Assembly: GCA_949825045.1 (NCBI GenBank)
Contig: OX463810.1
Location: 37,520,201 to 37,584,200 of the forward strand
Origin: Argyresthia goedartella
Lineage: Eukaryota; Arthropoda; Insecta; Lepidoptera; Argyresthiidae
Reading direction: 5' to 3'
Length of the DNA stretch: 64,000 nucleotides
The notes beneath the pieces are model-generated. The model worked only from the letters and a program-made list of their open reading frames with translations. It did no database searches and had not been told where the DNA came from. Shown here in pieces: positions 1 to 9,714 of the stretch. A program made the position numbers and the translations under genes. Each line of letters opens with the position of its first letter. Within the stretch, counting starts at the first letter, position 1.

Positions 1-861
1 CCGCTCAACCATCATCTCTCCTACGGTAGGAGTCCTACTTAACATGGTATGGTTTGCTGAAAGTAATATCTCTGCTGGCTTTGATACATGTTTTTTATAT
101 TAGATTAGATAGAACTGATAGAAGTTATCTGTATGACTGTTTTGTGAGTTAAAAAAAATAACAAAATTACGAATCAGCTAGCATATAACCAGCATATAAC
201 CCGTCCTAAAGTTATATGGACTGTAGGTCAAATCAAGTCAATCAAAACTGCAAATCAGTATTTTAATAAAATTGTGTGTTGTGCTGCCTTTCCTATCCTG
301 ATATGCATCATAAATGCTTTCTCAAATGACAAATATGGTGTGACCAACTTCAATTACACATTTGAAATGGTAATTTTTATGAGTGCATCTAATATACAGT
401 AACAGGAAGGTGTAATAAAAATTTAAGTGGTTGTTTGTTCTACACCATTCCGAGCATCTATCACTGTGAAACCAATTTCATCAGAGCAACTTATTTCCGT
501 GTACTGTCCAAAATGTATAAAGAGTTTGGGCCGATCGATCAGAAGAAGATTCTGTAAAAGTGGGAAATAAAGTTGCTCAAATCGGATCGATTTGATAGTG
601 AAAGTTGTTAAGAATGACGGACGTCCCTTACTACCCCCTAAACTGTGGCTAAACCTTTCTGTCACACCCTGTGGAATAAAAATAAGATGAAACAAATCTA
701 ATATATTTATTAAATAAAAGTTACAAGTACTTAGTTAAAAAATAAGTTGTTATGTATGTATACAATTTTAATAATTATAATCAAATTATAACATAAAATA
801 CCGTTTACATTAGGACTAAGTTTATGAAAAGATAAAAACATACCTAAACATAAACATTTAC
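1..861. other. Intergenic stretch with a degenerate MITE-like repeat
   Basis: No gene is seen. Positions about 410-690 resemble 36525-36660: both carry a segment reading AATAAAGTTGCTC followed by GTGAAAGTTGTT, and both end next to ACACCCTGT. That fits two diverged copies of a TIR-type MITE. The open frame over 423-695 is not convincing as a protein. The rest is AT-rich and unremarkable. Confidence 0.35.
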
Positions 862-1047
862 ACACAGGCACATACATTGCCTCTGGCCCCACACTAGGTT
901 ACCATGTTTCGTAGGAACCAGAAACAGTGCCGTCACACACATATAAACATCCAAGACCTAGGTTTTTTTTTTACCCCCAGCCGAGGATCGAACCCGGGAC
1001 CTCTCGCATGGTAGGTAGAGCAGCGGAACCGCTGCCTGCGCCACAGA
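862..1047 (-). mobile_element. tRNA-derived SINE
   Basis: Read on the minus strand, a tRNA-like head carries an A-box-like GTGGCGCAGGCAGCGG and a perfect B box GGGTTCGATCC. It is followed by a body with TAGTGTGGGGCC. The same body is seen at 32403-32605 (plus) and as a fragment at 15481-15600, so this is a family and not a tRNA gene. The head cannot fold into a normal tRNA, and the body runs on well past 75 bases. Confidence 0.75.
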
Positions 1048-1602
1048 AGTCACCAACAAATCAAGTACCTATCGTTATTCAATCACTATTTTATAACTTA
1101 AATTTTAAATGTTAATGTGTATAAATTCGATGTAAATATTGAATAACTGCCATACTATGACGCTTAAGCACCTATCTTATTAAAAGGGTACTATATTTTT
1201 TGTATGGGGAATAGGTATTCTTCCGTTCCGCTAGTTTTGAAATCCCGATTTTTACAGCCAAGGAATATATTCCTTGAAACTGGATGCTACCAGTTTCATC
1301 CTTGGCTGCAAATATTGTTCAAAATGGCGCAGTTAGGTATGACAAAGATGATCTTGATCAAGTTAAATGATCTAATAATGACGAATAATTAAAAATACAC
1401 GGTAGTTTTTTTTTAACAAAAGATTTGTTTAAAATGTTAAAACGATTAATACTTAATACAAATGCATAAAATAATCACATTTGATTCCATAGGCTAGTAG
1501 CCACATTATGTTTGGTACAATAATAAATGCTCTAAAACTATTACGTTTAAAAACATATTACTATATTTTACAGTATAATGTGACCAATGACTCCATAAAT
1601 AA
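1048..1602. other. 3' flank of GALK2, with a compact hairpin
   Basis: No gene is seen. A hairpin spans 1255-1308: CAGCCAAGGA pairs with TCCTTGGCTG and GAAACTGG with CCAGTTTC, with a palindrome AAGGAATATATTCCTT inside one arm. Confidence 0.45.
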
Positions 1603-3081
1603 TTAATTAACTTTTTCAGTATATACTACAGCCCCATGATTCGGACTAGTTGCAAAAACATATTTTTTGGCAGAAATAGCGTCAACATTGCAAAATTTGA
1701 CATAAAATGTATCCTTTAACGTATCAATAAATTCTTCTACTCGTTCTTTGGGACACAATGCTACGATGCAACCTCCCCACCCAGCCCCTGTCAATCGAGA
1801 GGATATTTTAGATTGTTTAGATATTTCTACTAAACGATCCAAATTGTCATGTGAGCACTCGTATAGATTTTTCAAACTCTCATGGCTTTCTGCCATTAGT
1901 TTACCCAGTACTTCAATAGTATTTTTAGCACTATATTCTCCATTTTTTTGGAAATCTGGTACAGTATTATGGCCATTGGTAAGACCATTAATTTGTGGTT
2001 TAATGCACGTTTGTCGAAACTTCTCTACTCTCATCGCTTCTTCATATACATGGACAGCTCTTTGTTTAAGTTTGAATTCAGTTATATGTTTCGTATTAGA
2101 AGATAAGTAAAGGCTATCCAAATCATTTTGAGTAACTTTTAAAATTTTACAAATATCTTCTTTGCTGTAGACATTCTGTGGTAGGCACTTTTTAACAAGG
2201 TCAACCATTTTAGCTAAATCAACCCCTAGAAGACATTGAACCTGACTAAGAGTAATTATTTTTGTATCTGAGGTCAGACTGGTTGCAGTAGCCAGTATTT
2301 TAGCGGCTAATCTACATTCCATTACTCGCAAATTGAAGTCGTTAGTTGCCGCTTTGTTCGCTTCTGCTAAACTGTGTGCTACAACGAAAGTTACTTCTTC
2401 TGGTAATGCTACTGCGCTTGCATTTAAGGGATTCCATGTTATGTACTGAGCACAAAACTTTTCAGCAAGAAATGCTATTGCTTGATCCATGCCTCCTCCA
2501 TGTGTTCCTATGTAACGTTCACTACGGGCGCATAATGATGCAATGTCAGATTTGCTTATATTTTTGTCGTTTCCGTAAAGAAAAGCTAAACAAGCTGCAC
2601 TGACCAAAGCTGATGAGCTGGAGAGGCCTGAAGCCGGTGGAATATTTCCATCGACATATAACTGTACTCCATAAACAACTTTATTTTCCAGGTATTCCAT
2701 AGCTCCTTTTATGCCGCATAGAACGTAATTATACCAAAAGGGTCGTCCATTAGGATCCGGGTGGATGTCAATATTTTCTAAAGTTTTCAGGACACAATCA
2801 AAGTTAGTATATTTTTTGTTGACGTTACGTATGAGTACTTTATGTTGTCCTATGAGACCTACAGCGATTAGTATATCTTGTTCCAACGCCATGGGCAACA
2901 CTGGGTAGCCGCAATAATCGATGTGTTCACCAATTAAATTCACCCTGCCGGGAACTCGAACGTAGAATGAGGGCTTGCATCCGAATTCTATAGTAAAAAG
3001 GTTGCCCAAACTTGTTATTCTATCATCATCACACGGGACAATCTTTATTGGCACTGTATCAGTCTTCGTCTTATTAGACAT
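1603..3081 (-). CDS. GALK2: N-acetylgalactosamine kinase (galactokinase 2-like), intronless
   Basis: A GHMP-family sugar kinase of 492 residues, expected to phosphorylate GalNAc (and galactose weakly) at C1 in the cytosol using ATP. The galactokinase signature is at residues 45-55 (GRVNLIGEHID), the ATP-binding loop at about 149-160 (PASGLSSSSALV), the catalytic aspartate in GGGMDQ at about 199, and the C-terminal GHMP motif SRLTGAGWGGC at about 428-438. GEHIDYCGYPVLPMA and RVMECRLAAK match the GALK2 branch more closely than GALK1. The frame stays open upstream to 3129, but only from a TTG codon; the first ATG is at 3081 and gives the family's usual N-terminus. The vertebrate enzyme is about 458 residues; the extra length here is mainly an insert near 362-388. 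The whole protein is one exon, unlike the other host genes here, so a retrocopy is possible, but no frameshift or premature stop is seen. Confidence 0.93.
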   Translation of the reverse strand: MSNKTKTDTVPIKIVPCDDDRITSLGNLFTIEFGCKPSFYVRVPGRVNLIGEHIDYCGYPVLPMALEQDILIAVGLIGQHKVLIRNVNKKYTNFDCVLKTLENIDIHPDPNGRPFWYNYVLCGIKGAMEYLENKVVYGVQLYVDGNIPPASGLSSSSALVSAACLAFLYGNDKNISKSDIASLCARSERYIGTHGGGMDQAIAFLAEKFCAQYITWNPLNASAVALPEEVTFVVAHSLAEANKAATNDFNLRVMECRLAAKILATATSLTSDTKIITLSQVQCLLGVDLAKMVDLVKKCLPQNVYSKEDICKILKVTQNDLDSLYLSSNTKHITEFKLKQRAVHVYEEAMRVEKFRQTCIKPQINGLTNGHNTVPDFQKNGEYSAKNTIEVLGKLMAESHESLKNLYECSHDNLDRLVEISKQSKISSRLTGAGWGGCIVALCPKERVEEFIDTLKDTFYVKFCNVDAISAKKYVFATSPNHGAVVYTEKVN

Positions 3082-3705
3082 TTTCGTTGGAATGTGGATG
3101 TAAACAAAAGAAGCCACTTCTCTGAACAAATCACACGGACGAACTGAAACAATCCGACCGAAGTGTGGTTTTCTTATCAGCTATTGTGTTGAGTGTGTCC
3201 CCGCTTGCTTACACGCGTAATGTTTTGTATTATTTCTCGCCAATTGATACACAATGAATCGCGGTCACGATGCACTTAACTCACTTCAACAATTCACTTC
3301 ACTCTTATGTTTCGCAATCGCACTATTCTTACATACAAATAGGTATCGGCACCATGACACGATATTGATAAATAAATTTAAAAGACGTTTACCGTGGCAG
3401 CCATAAAATATCTAATTACATAAAAAAAATAACCTCACCAATGCCTACGCGTAGCGGCACTAACGTATGACATCTTTCTCAAACTATTGATGATGAGATG
3501 AGAGATATACAGTTATGTTTTGTATCTACATTATATGGCTCATATCTAGGTATTTTATTGCGGTATCTTCCTAAATCAAATAGATAGATAGGTACTTACA
3601 TTGTTCGTTAACAAAACTTATATGTGCCTACCTAATAGATGTAAATGAGAAAAGCAAATAATTATAAAAGGCTATAATTAAATTCACGAATACCTACTTA
3701 CTTAA
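3082..3705. other. Upstream region of GALK2
   Basis: This should hold the minus-strand promoter and 5' UTR of GALK2. I see no clear TATA box at a useful distance, no upstream coding exon and no recognisable repeat. Confidence 0.3.
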
Positions 3706-3870
3706 GTATATTTATCTACATAAACTAGTGTATGTAACTGTACATAAGTACTTAGGCATTAAAACTCTCGAGTGATATTATTATGAAACTCGCCTTCGGC
3801 TCGTGATATAAACCCAATCTCGAGTTTTAATGCTCTCCAATATGTAGCAGTCACATAAACTACTATTATG
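3706..3870. repeat. Foldback MITE, copy 1
   Basis: A palindromic element. GCATTAAAACTCTCGAGTG on the left pairs with CTCGAGTTTTAATGC on the right around an inner palindrome (GAAACTCGCCTTCGGCTCGT). A second copy in opposite orientation lies at about 48975-49121, sharing the flanks TTTATCTACATAAACTAGTG and AGTCACATAAACTACT. Confidence 0.7.
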
Positions 3871-4453
3871 TTTACAATCTCATCATTTTAATGTCAAAGG
3901 CACCATTAACTAATGAAGTACCTAATGACTTGATAATACAGCGACATAAACTGTCTTTAATTTTATCAAGATACGAACATTCGGCTTAATACATTGTACT
4001 CTGTGGGCATAGCATAATGTAGGTAGGTATTAATGTATTATTTTGACAATATAAACTGTAAAGTGCGAGTTGAACTCGTACACGAAGGGTTTCTTACATG
4101 GGTATTAGGTACTTATCTTTAATTTTCCCGAGTGTTAAGATAGAAAAACATAGTTTACTAAGTTATTGATGCGGCTACTTTCATACTCCATCTAAGTAAC
4201 CAGGAGCATTAAGGGGATACCTCGTCCGTGCAAAGGTCCCCGTTACTCCAGGCGGAAAGGCCCGCAGTGTAAGAGGGACGGAATTGGGGAAAAATTACAT
4301 AACGTAGCGCTATAATAACCACAGAAAAATTGTTTAATTAAAATAACTAGGGTAGTGTCACCCTAGTCCAGCCCAGCATTTGTTGCACCTTACGATACTA
4401 ACATGAACGCTTTTGCTAGAATGGATTTAATATTTTTATTTCAGACGAAAGTC
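3871..4453. other. Intergenic, with a small dispersed-repeat fragment
   Basis: Positions about 4058-4115 (AAGTGCGAGTTGAACTCGTA and following) are a worn piece of the dispersed family seen at 27771-28290 and 43376-43580. Nothing else is recognised. Confidence 0.35.
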
Positions 4454-5452
4454 ATGCCTACAAGAAAAATACATCAGTACCCTGCCGAGAAGCTTTCTAC
4501 TGCTTTAGCAGAAATCCGAAGTCAATAAGGCGTTCAAGCACCACGTTTGGCGTACCCTGTCTATACAAGATAGACTGCATCTTAGATTACCCGAAGGACC
4601 TCGCAAGATGGGACCTGACACCATACTGACTAAAGAAGAGGAAGCTCAAAAAACCCAATTGTGCACTGAGATGGCAAAATGTGGATTTCTACTGAAGTCG
4701 GAAGACCTCCTTAACACCGTTAAAAATATAATGGAGGAAGAGAAACGACCTAATCCATTTACTGACAACCGACCTGGAAGAAAGTGTTTGAGAGGTTCTT
4801 CAAGAGACACGCCAATTTGTCTATAAGGGCAGATTCATTGTAACCGAAGAATGCATCAGAAAATGGTTATTAGAATTGAGACAACATTTAGGTTCTTCGG
4901 GAGAAGAAACTAGCTTCACTTTTTGTCCCAAAACTGGTAAAGTGATTGCACCACGCGGATACAAGAATGTCTACAGGATCACCAAAGGAAACGAAAAAGA
5001 GGCAATTACAGTTTTGCTGTTTTTTTCGGCAAGTGGAGAGACACTGCCACCATGCGTGGTTTTTCCTTTTGTAAGACCAAAGAAGGATGTTGTAGAGAGT
5101 GTGCCGGAGGATTTGTTTTTGGGAAAATCTGACAGTGGGTGGATGAAGGCAGACATATTTTATGACTCCACTGCCTGACGGCCTGTCTAAGTGGGTCGAA
5201 GCACATGGGATTAGAAAAACAGTTCTTGCCTTCGAGGATGGACATAAAAGCCGCCTTACTCTAAAACTGAGTGAATATTGCCACGAACAGGGCATTATCT
5301 TCACTTCCACCAAATATGACCCATATTATGCAACCCGCAGATGTCAGTGTGTACAAACCTCTGAAGTCTGAATGGAAAAGCACTCTTCATGACTGGGCTC
5401 TGCAGCCGGAAAACACTAGTAGCGTCTTAACAAAATCCATAAAGGTACCTTT
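4454..5452 (+). pseudogene. Degraded pogo/Tigger-type DDE transposase
   Basis: Read through several frames, the pieces line up with pogo/Tigger/Jerky-type transposases. There is a helix-turn-helix start (KIHQYPAEKLSTALAEIRS, from 4454), then a linker, then FCPKTGKVIAPRGYKNVYR (about 4918-4975), then EDGHKSRLT (about 5236) and QPADVSVYKPLK (about 5330-5365). Stops and frame changes occur at about 4530, 4825, 5177 and 5345. The first catalytic position, normally Asp in DE(T/S)GF, reads EETSF, while the second and third acidic positions survive. No terminal inverted repeats were identified. It is a relic, not a host gene. Confidence 0.75.
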
Positions 5453-5516
5453 ATAAAGGATTATATTTATTATTTTTTATATAAAGGTACCTTTATATAG
5501 GATTATATTTATTATT
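5441..5516. repeat. Two-copy direct repeat containing a palindrome
   Basis: AAAGGTACCTTTATA followed by GGATTATATTTATTATT occurs twice, at 5441 and 5483. It lies at the 3' end of the pogo-like relic. Confidence 0.7.
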
Positions 5517-5741
5517 TATTGATAAATAGAAATTTTATTTATTTAACAATAGCCACTTACCCAGTGAATCGTTCACTGATCATACCATATTTTTTTCTAT
5601 ATTAAATGGTCAAGGCCAACACGCATAAGATTTTAAGGTTTTTAAGTAATAACGCTCATAAAAAAATGATTTCATTGTGTAGTCTGAAGAGAGTATACGA
5701 ATAATAAACTTTTATGATATTGTATACAAAGCTTTGTCATT

Positions 5742-5802
5742 GTCATTCTCCAGTATAAAAAATATGAAGGTCAAAGTCAAAGGTTCTGTACTGGAGAATG
5801 AC
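5742..5802. repeat. Short perfect hairpin
   Basis: GTCATTCTCCAGTA (5742-5755) is the exact reverse complement of TACTGGAGAATGAC (5789-5802), with a 33-base loop. It could be a MITE remnant. The remaining bases of 5517-5991 show nothing recognisable. Confidence 0.6.
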
Positions 5803-6087
5803 TTTTATTTGTTAGCATGGGCGTACCCAGGTAGGGGCAGGGGGGGGCTATTATAAGAATAGTAAGGTATGTACATATTATAAGAATGCATCTTATATTA
5901 GTATGTACTTGAGTACAACTTTAGGGTTTTAGTGGGGATTGGAATTTGACGGCCGACAACTGGTTAAAATCGACATATTTTGGAATACATACATTTTTGG
6001 CCTTGTCAATTGTCAATTGTAAGACGGGCTGGTTTCCGCAACTCGACGACGAAAGCGCCTATTTTGCGTGTGGGTGGGAATGCGACA

Positions 6088-9000
6088 TCATTCGAGCCAA
6101 CCCAACTCCTCCAGGAACGCCAGTAGGCCCTTTACGTTACCGACTATCCCTGGAAGGTCCCTCGATTGACCGAGGTGTTTAGCCCTGTAGTCCGCTACTC
6201 CTGTGCACTCCATGAGGACGTGAGCAGCCGTTTCTTCTGCCTCCAAGCAGGCTCTGCAAAGGGGGCTGTCGGTAACACCTAGGACATATAGATGTTTGTT
6301 AAAGAAACCATGGCCAGTAAGTGCTGCAGTTACCAGTCGCATGCGCGGCCTACTAAGTCGAAGCAAGGTCTTAGCCAGCCTAGCGCTAGGGGACGGCAAG
6401 GCCAGCTTAGCCTGCCTGCACTCCTCATGGTTTGTCCAAAGAGTGGCATGATCATTCCTGGTCGACTCTCTCAGAAATGAGCGTACCATCTTGAAGGGAA
6501 GAGGGATGATAGGTTCGGGACCATACGCTGTCAAGCTAGATCCTTTACGCGCCAACTCATCCGCTGCATCGTTACCTCTTGATCCGCTGTGTCCTTTTAT
6601 CCATTGAAGGATTACGCGGTTGTGTTGACATACCTCCATTAGTCGTTTGTGACACTCGTAGATTAGCCCTGAGTTAATAGTGTTGCTATTTAGGGCTTGT
6701 AGGACGGCCATGCTATCCGAGAGGATTCGAATGGAGGAATCTCTTACCTTTCTCGATGCTATGGCATTAGCGGCCGAGATGATGCCCATGCATTCAGCTT
6801 GAAAGACAGTATTATGGGCACCCAGTGGAATGGCTATCTTGATGTTTAGGTCCTCCGAGAAGGTGCCTGAACCAGTGCCTGCTTCAGTTTTTGAACCATC
6901 GGTAAAAATTCTGAGCTCTTTAACGTCGAGCCCCTCAACCCGATGGTCTTCATGTAACTGTATATTGTATTTTTTGTCAAAAACAAATTGTTGAGGGATT
7001 CTGTCACTGCAAGCCATAGAGATGGGAAATTTTTTGTAAACTTCCCCTAGGATGGCGGTGTGTGAGGTCCTGTTTTTCCTCCAAAGTCCTAAGGTGTTGA
7101 GTCTCACCGCAGATGACGCGGCCTCCTGCTTAATATACAGCTGGAGTGGCGGAAGACACAGCAAGGCCTCCATTGCTGCTGTTGGAGTAGTTCTCATACT
7201 ACCTGTGATAGCCATGCAGGCCAGCCTTTGGAAGCTTTGGAGTTTGCTTACCATTGTGGTTAGTTTGGTCCTGGTCCACCACACCACAGCTCCGTAGCAG
7301 ACAAGAGGACGGATCACCGTTACGTACAGCCAAAGAATGATGTTGGGAGAAAGTCCCCACTTTTTCCCCACCATTCTCCGACACTGCCAGAAAGCAATAC
7401 TCGCCTTCTTTAGTTTGTTGTCGATGTGGCTACTCCAGTTGAGCTTGCTGTCCAAGGTTATGCACAGGTACTTCACCTCAGTTGCTAGCTGGAGTTCCGT
7501 TCCAAAGAGCTTAGGTAGGGTATACCTACCAAGAGCCCTATTGTTAGGGAACATGACCATTACCGTTTTTGTTGGGTTAACCGCCAGGTCATATTCTAAA
7601 CACCAGCGCTCCACGATGCGAAGAGCTGTTTGTTTAAGGTTGCATACTGTGCTCGCAAATTTACCTGTGATGAGGATTACCAAATCGTCGGCGTATCCTA
7701 CGGTGTAGTATCCATTAGCGTTAAGCTTGGTAATCAGGTCGTTAATGACCAGATTCCACAGAAGCGGGGAGAGCACTCCTCCCTGCGGGCATCCCCGCAC
7801 TACCTCCGCCGATAGGGACTCTCCAGCTAGACGCACGATACGTTTGTTAAGCATGTTTGTGACCCAGTTGTTTACAGCTGTTGACACCCCATGCCTTGTT
7901 AGAGATGCACTTATACTGCTATACTGCGTCTTGTCAAAGGCACCTTCTATATCAATAAAAGTTCCAAGACAGATGCATTTGTTTTGAATCGCCTCTTCAA
8001 TTGTGGATACAACTGCATGGAGAGCCGATTCAGTAGACTTACCCAAACTATATGCATGCTGATTCTTGTGTAAGGGTATATGTTTTAACGCTCCATCTCT
8101 CAGGTGTCTCTCGCACAAACGTTCGAGAGTTTTAAGCAAGAACGAGGTGAGAGTAATCGGCCTGAAAGATTTAGCGTTAGTGTAGTCGCTCCTTCCTGGC
8201 TTCGGTATGAAAATTACGTTTACTACTCTCCACCTTTTGGGAACGTATCCGAATCTAAGACATGCTTTCATGATTCGGATCATTATATTGATGACGGGTT
8301 CCCCACCCCACTGTAGAAGTGCTGGGAAGATTCCATCTGGTCCTGCTGATTTAAAAGGTTTAAAGCTATTAATGGCCCATCTCACCTTGTCAGCAGTGAT
8401 AATATTATTAGTTATGTCTAAGTGGTCGACAGCTTCATGGTGAACCTCTTCCGGCCACACAATCTCTTGAATAGTTCTACTTCCGGGAAAGTGAGTTTCC
8501 AACAAGAGACTGTGTGTTTCTGTGGTGGAAGAGGTATATGTTCCATCGGGTTTTTTAAGCGACCCTAGCCTGGAGTTGCCTTGTTGAGCTAGTATTTGCC
8601 TTACCCGATTTGCTTGATCAACGGTTTCAATGTCGCTGCAGAATTTCCTCCATGAGTTGCTGCTTTTGAACCGTAGTCGTTTCTTGTACTTGGATTTGGC
8701 ATCTTTATAGTTGTCCCAATCCTCATCAGCACTGGTGTTCATCGCCCTGTTTAGCAGTCTTCTGATCTTAGCACGCATCCTATCTAGATCAGGACCCCAC
8801 CAAGGCTGCCCCTTGATGTTGGTAGGCGCTGGTGTGCTAAGCGGGCAAGTTGAATGGTAGCAGTCTATTGAAGTATTTGTAAAATCTGTTACCTGTTGTT
8901 CGATTTGTTCGGGTCCCTCCGGATCTGGTAGAGTCTCAGCCCAAGCAAGTCTTTCACCTAGGATAGCTCTGTACCTGGTTCTGTCAGTCTTGCGTGGGTT

Positions 9001-9714
9001 TCTCTTAGGGACAGTTGGGGAGAACGCTGCGTTGATCTCGAAGCGTATCCATCGATGATCAGAGCATGACGCCTCGTTGGACACATGCCAGCCCCCAACG
9101 TCGTCGGATATGTCCGCCGTTGCCAGGGTAATATCAACGATAGTTCTGCTCCGCTTGGTAACAAAAGTTGGTTCAGAACCTATGTTAAGCACATTGAGGT
9201 TTGTAGTAAATAGGTATTCAACAAGTGTCTTACCTCTGCTGTTCATATCTGGCATGCCCCACAGTGGGTGATGCGCGTTCGAGTCGGCCCCAACGATGAG
9301 CTGGAGGCCCGACTTCTCGCAGTGGTCCACCAGCCGGCACAGGTCGTGTGGAGGCGGGTTGTCCTCCGCAGGCATGTAGGCGGAGGCCACCACGAGCTCG
9401 CGGCACCTAGCTGTGTCGGGCAGTTGCAGCCTTATGGCACACAGGTCCCTGGAACAGAACTCTGTTAATGGCTGTGCTGGGATGTTGTTAGTAGTTATGA
9501 TGCACGTTCTAGGGTTATCGTGATCAGTTGTACCGAAAAGCTTACCTCTCAAATTGGCGAGCCCTCGAATGCTACCGCGGTTGATCCACGGCTCCTGGAT
9601 CAGAGCCACGGCAGTGCTGTTTGCCCCCAACCAGCGTCTTAACTGGGCCGTTGCAGTTTGGCTGTGTTGGAGGTTGGCTTGGAGGATTTTACAATCGCGG
9701 GAGAGGGACGCCAT
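6088..9714 (-). CDS. LINE ORF2 polyprotein: endonuclease, reverse transcriptase, RNase H
   Basis: 1208 residues with no internal stop. The N-terminal APE-type endonuclease shows QEPW (Glu 41), GADSNAHH (Asp 144, Asn 146) and SDHR (Asp 219, His 220). The reverse transcriptase core shows FIDIEGAFD (587-594), GCPQGGVLSPLLWNL (641-655) and the YADD box (674-677). RNase H shows FTDGS (Asp 939), FQAE (Glu 974), LSDS (Asp 1000) and GHSGSRGNDAADELA (His 1042, Asp 1049). A C-terminal Cys2-His-Cys knuckle lies at C1153, C1156, H1165 and C1170. Every catalytic residue I can check is present. The ATG at 9714 lies 26 bases before the end of ORF1 in another frame, so translation probably relies on reinitiation or frameshift. 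The product would nick the target and copy the element's RNA by target-primed reverse transcription. Confidence 0.93.
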   Translation of the reverse strand: MASLSRDCKILQANLQHSQTATAQLRRWLGANSTAVALIQEPWINRGSIRGLANLRGKLFGTTDHDNPRTCIITTNNIPAQPLTEFCSRDLCAIRLQLPDTARCRELVVASAYMPAEDNPPPHDLCRLVDHCEKSGLQLIVGADSNAHHPLWGMPDMNSRGKTLVEYLFTTNLNVLNIGSEPTFVTKRSRTIVDITLATADISDDVGGWHVSNEASCSDHRWIRFEINAAFSPTVPKRNPRKTDRTRYRAILGERLAWAETLPDPEGPEQIEQQVTDFTNTSIDCYHSTCPLSTPAPTNIKGQPWWGPDLDRMRAKIRRLLNRAMNTSADEDWDNYKDAKSKYKKRLRFKSSNSWRKFCSDIETVDQANRVRQILAQQGNSRLGSLKKPDGTYTSSTTETHSLLLETHFPGSRTIQEIVWPEEVHHEAVDHLDITNNIITADKVRWAINSFKPFKSAGPDGIFPALLQWGGEPVINIMIRIMKACLRFGYVPKRWRVVNVIFIPKPGRSDYTNAKSFRPITLTSFLLKTLERLCERHLRDGALKHIPLHKNQHAYSLGKSTESALHAVVSTIEEAIQNKCICLGTFIDIEGAFDKTQYSSISASLTRHGVSTAVNNWVTNMLNKRIVRLAGESLSAEVVRGCPQGGVLSPLLWNLVINDLITKLNANGYYTVGYADDLVILITGKFASTVCNLKQTALRIVERWCLEYDLAVNPTKTVMVMFPNNRALGRYTLPKLFGTELQLATEVKYLCITLDSKLNWSSHIDNKLKKASIAFWQCRRMVGKKWGLSPNIILWLYVTVIRPLVCYGAVVWWTRTKLTTMVSKLQSFQRLACMAITGSMRTTPTAAMEALLCLPPLQLYIKQEAASSAVRLNTLGLWRKNRTSHTAILGEVYKKFPISMACSDRIPQQFVFDKKYNIQLHEDHRVEGLDVKELRIFTDGSKTEAGTGSGTFSEDLNIKIAIPLGAHNTVFQAECMGIISAANAIASRKVRDSSIRILSDSMAVLQALNSNTINSGLIYECHKRLMEVCQHNRVILQWIKGHSGSRGNDAADELARKGSSLTAYGPEPIIPLPFKMVRSFLRESTRNDHATLWTNHEECRQAKLALPSPSARLAKTLLRLSRPRMRLVTAALTGHGFFNKHLYVLGVTDSPLCRACLEAEETAAHVLMECTGVADYRAKHLGQSRDLPGIVGNVKGLLAFLEELGWLE

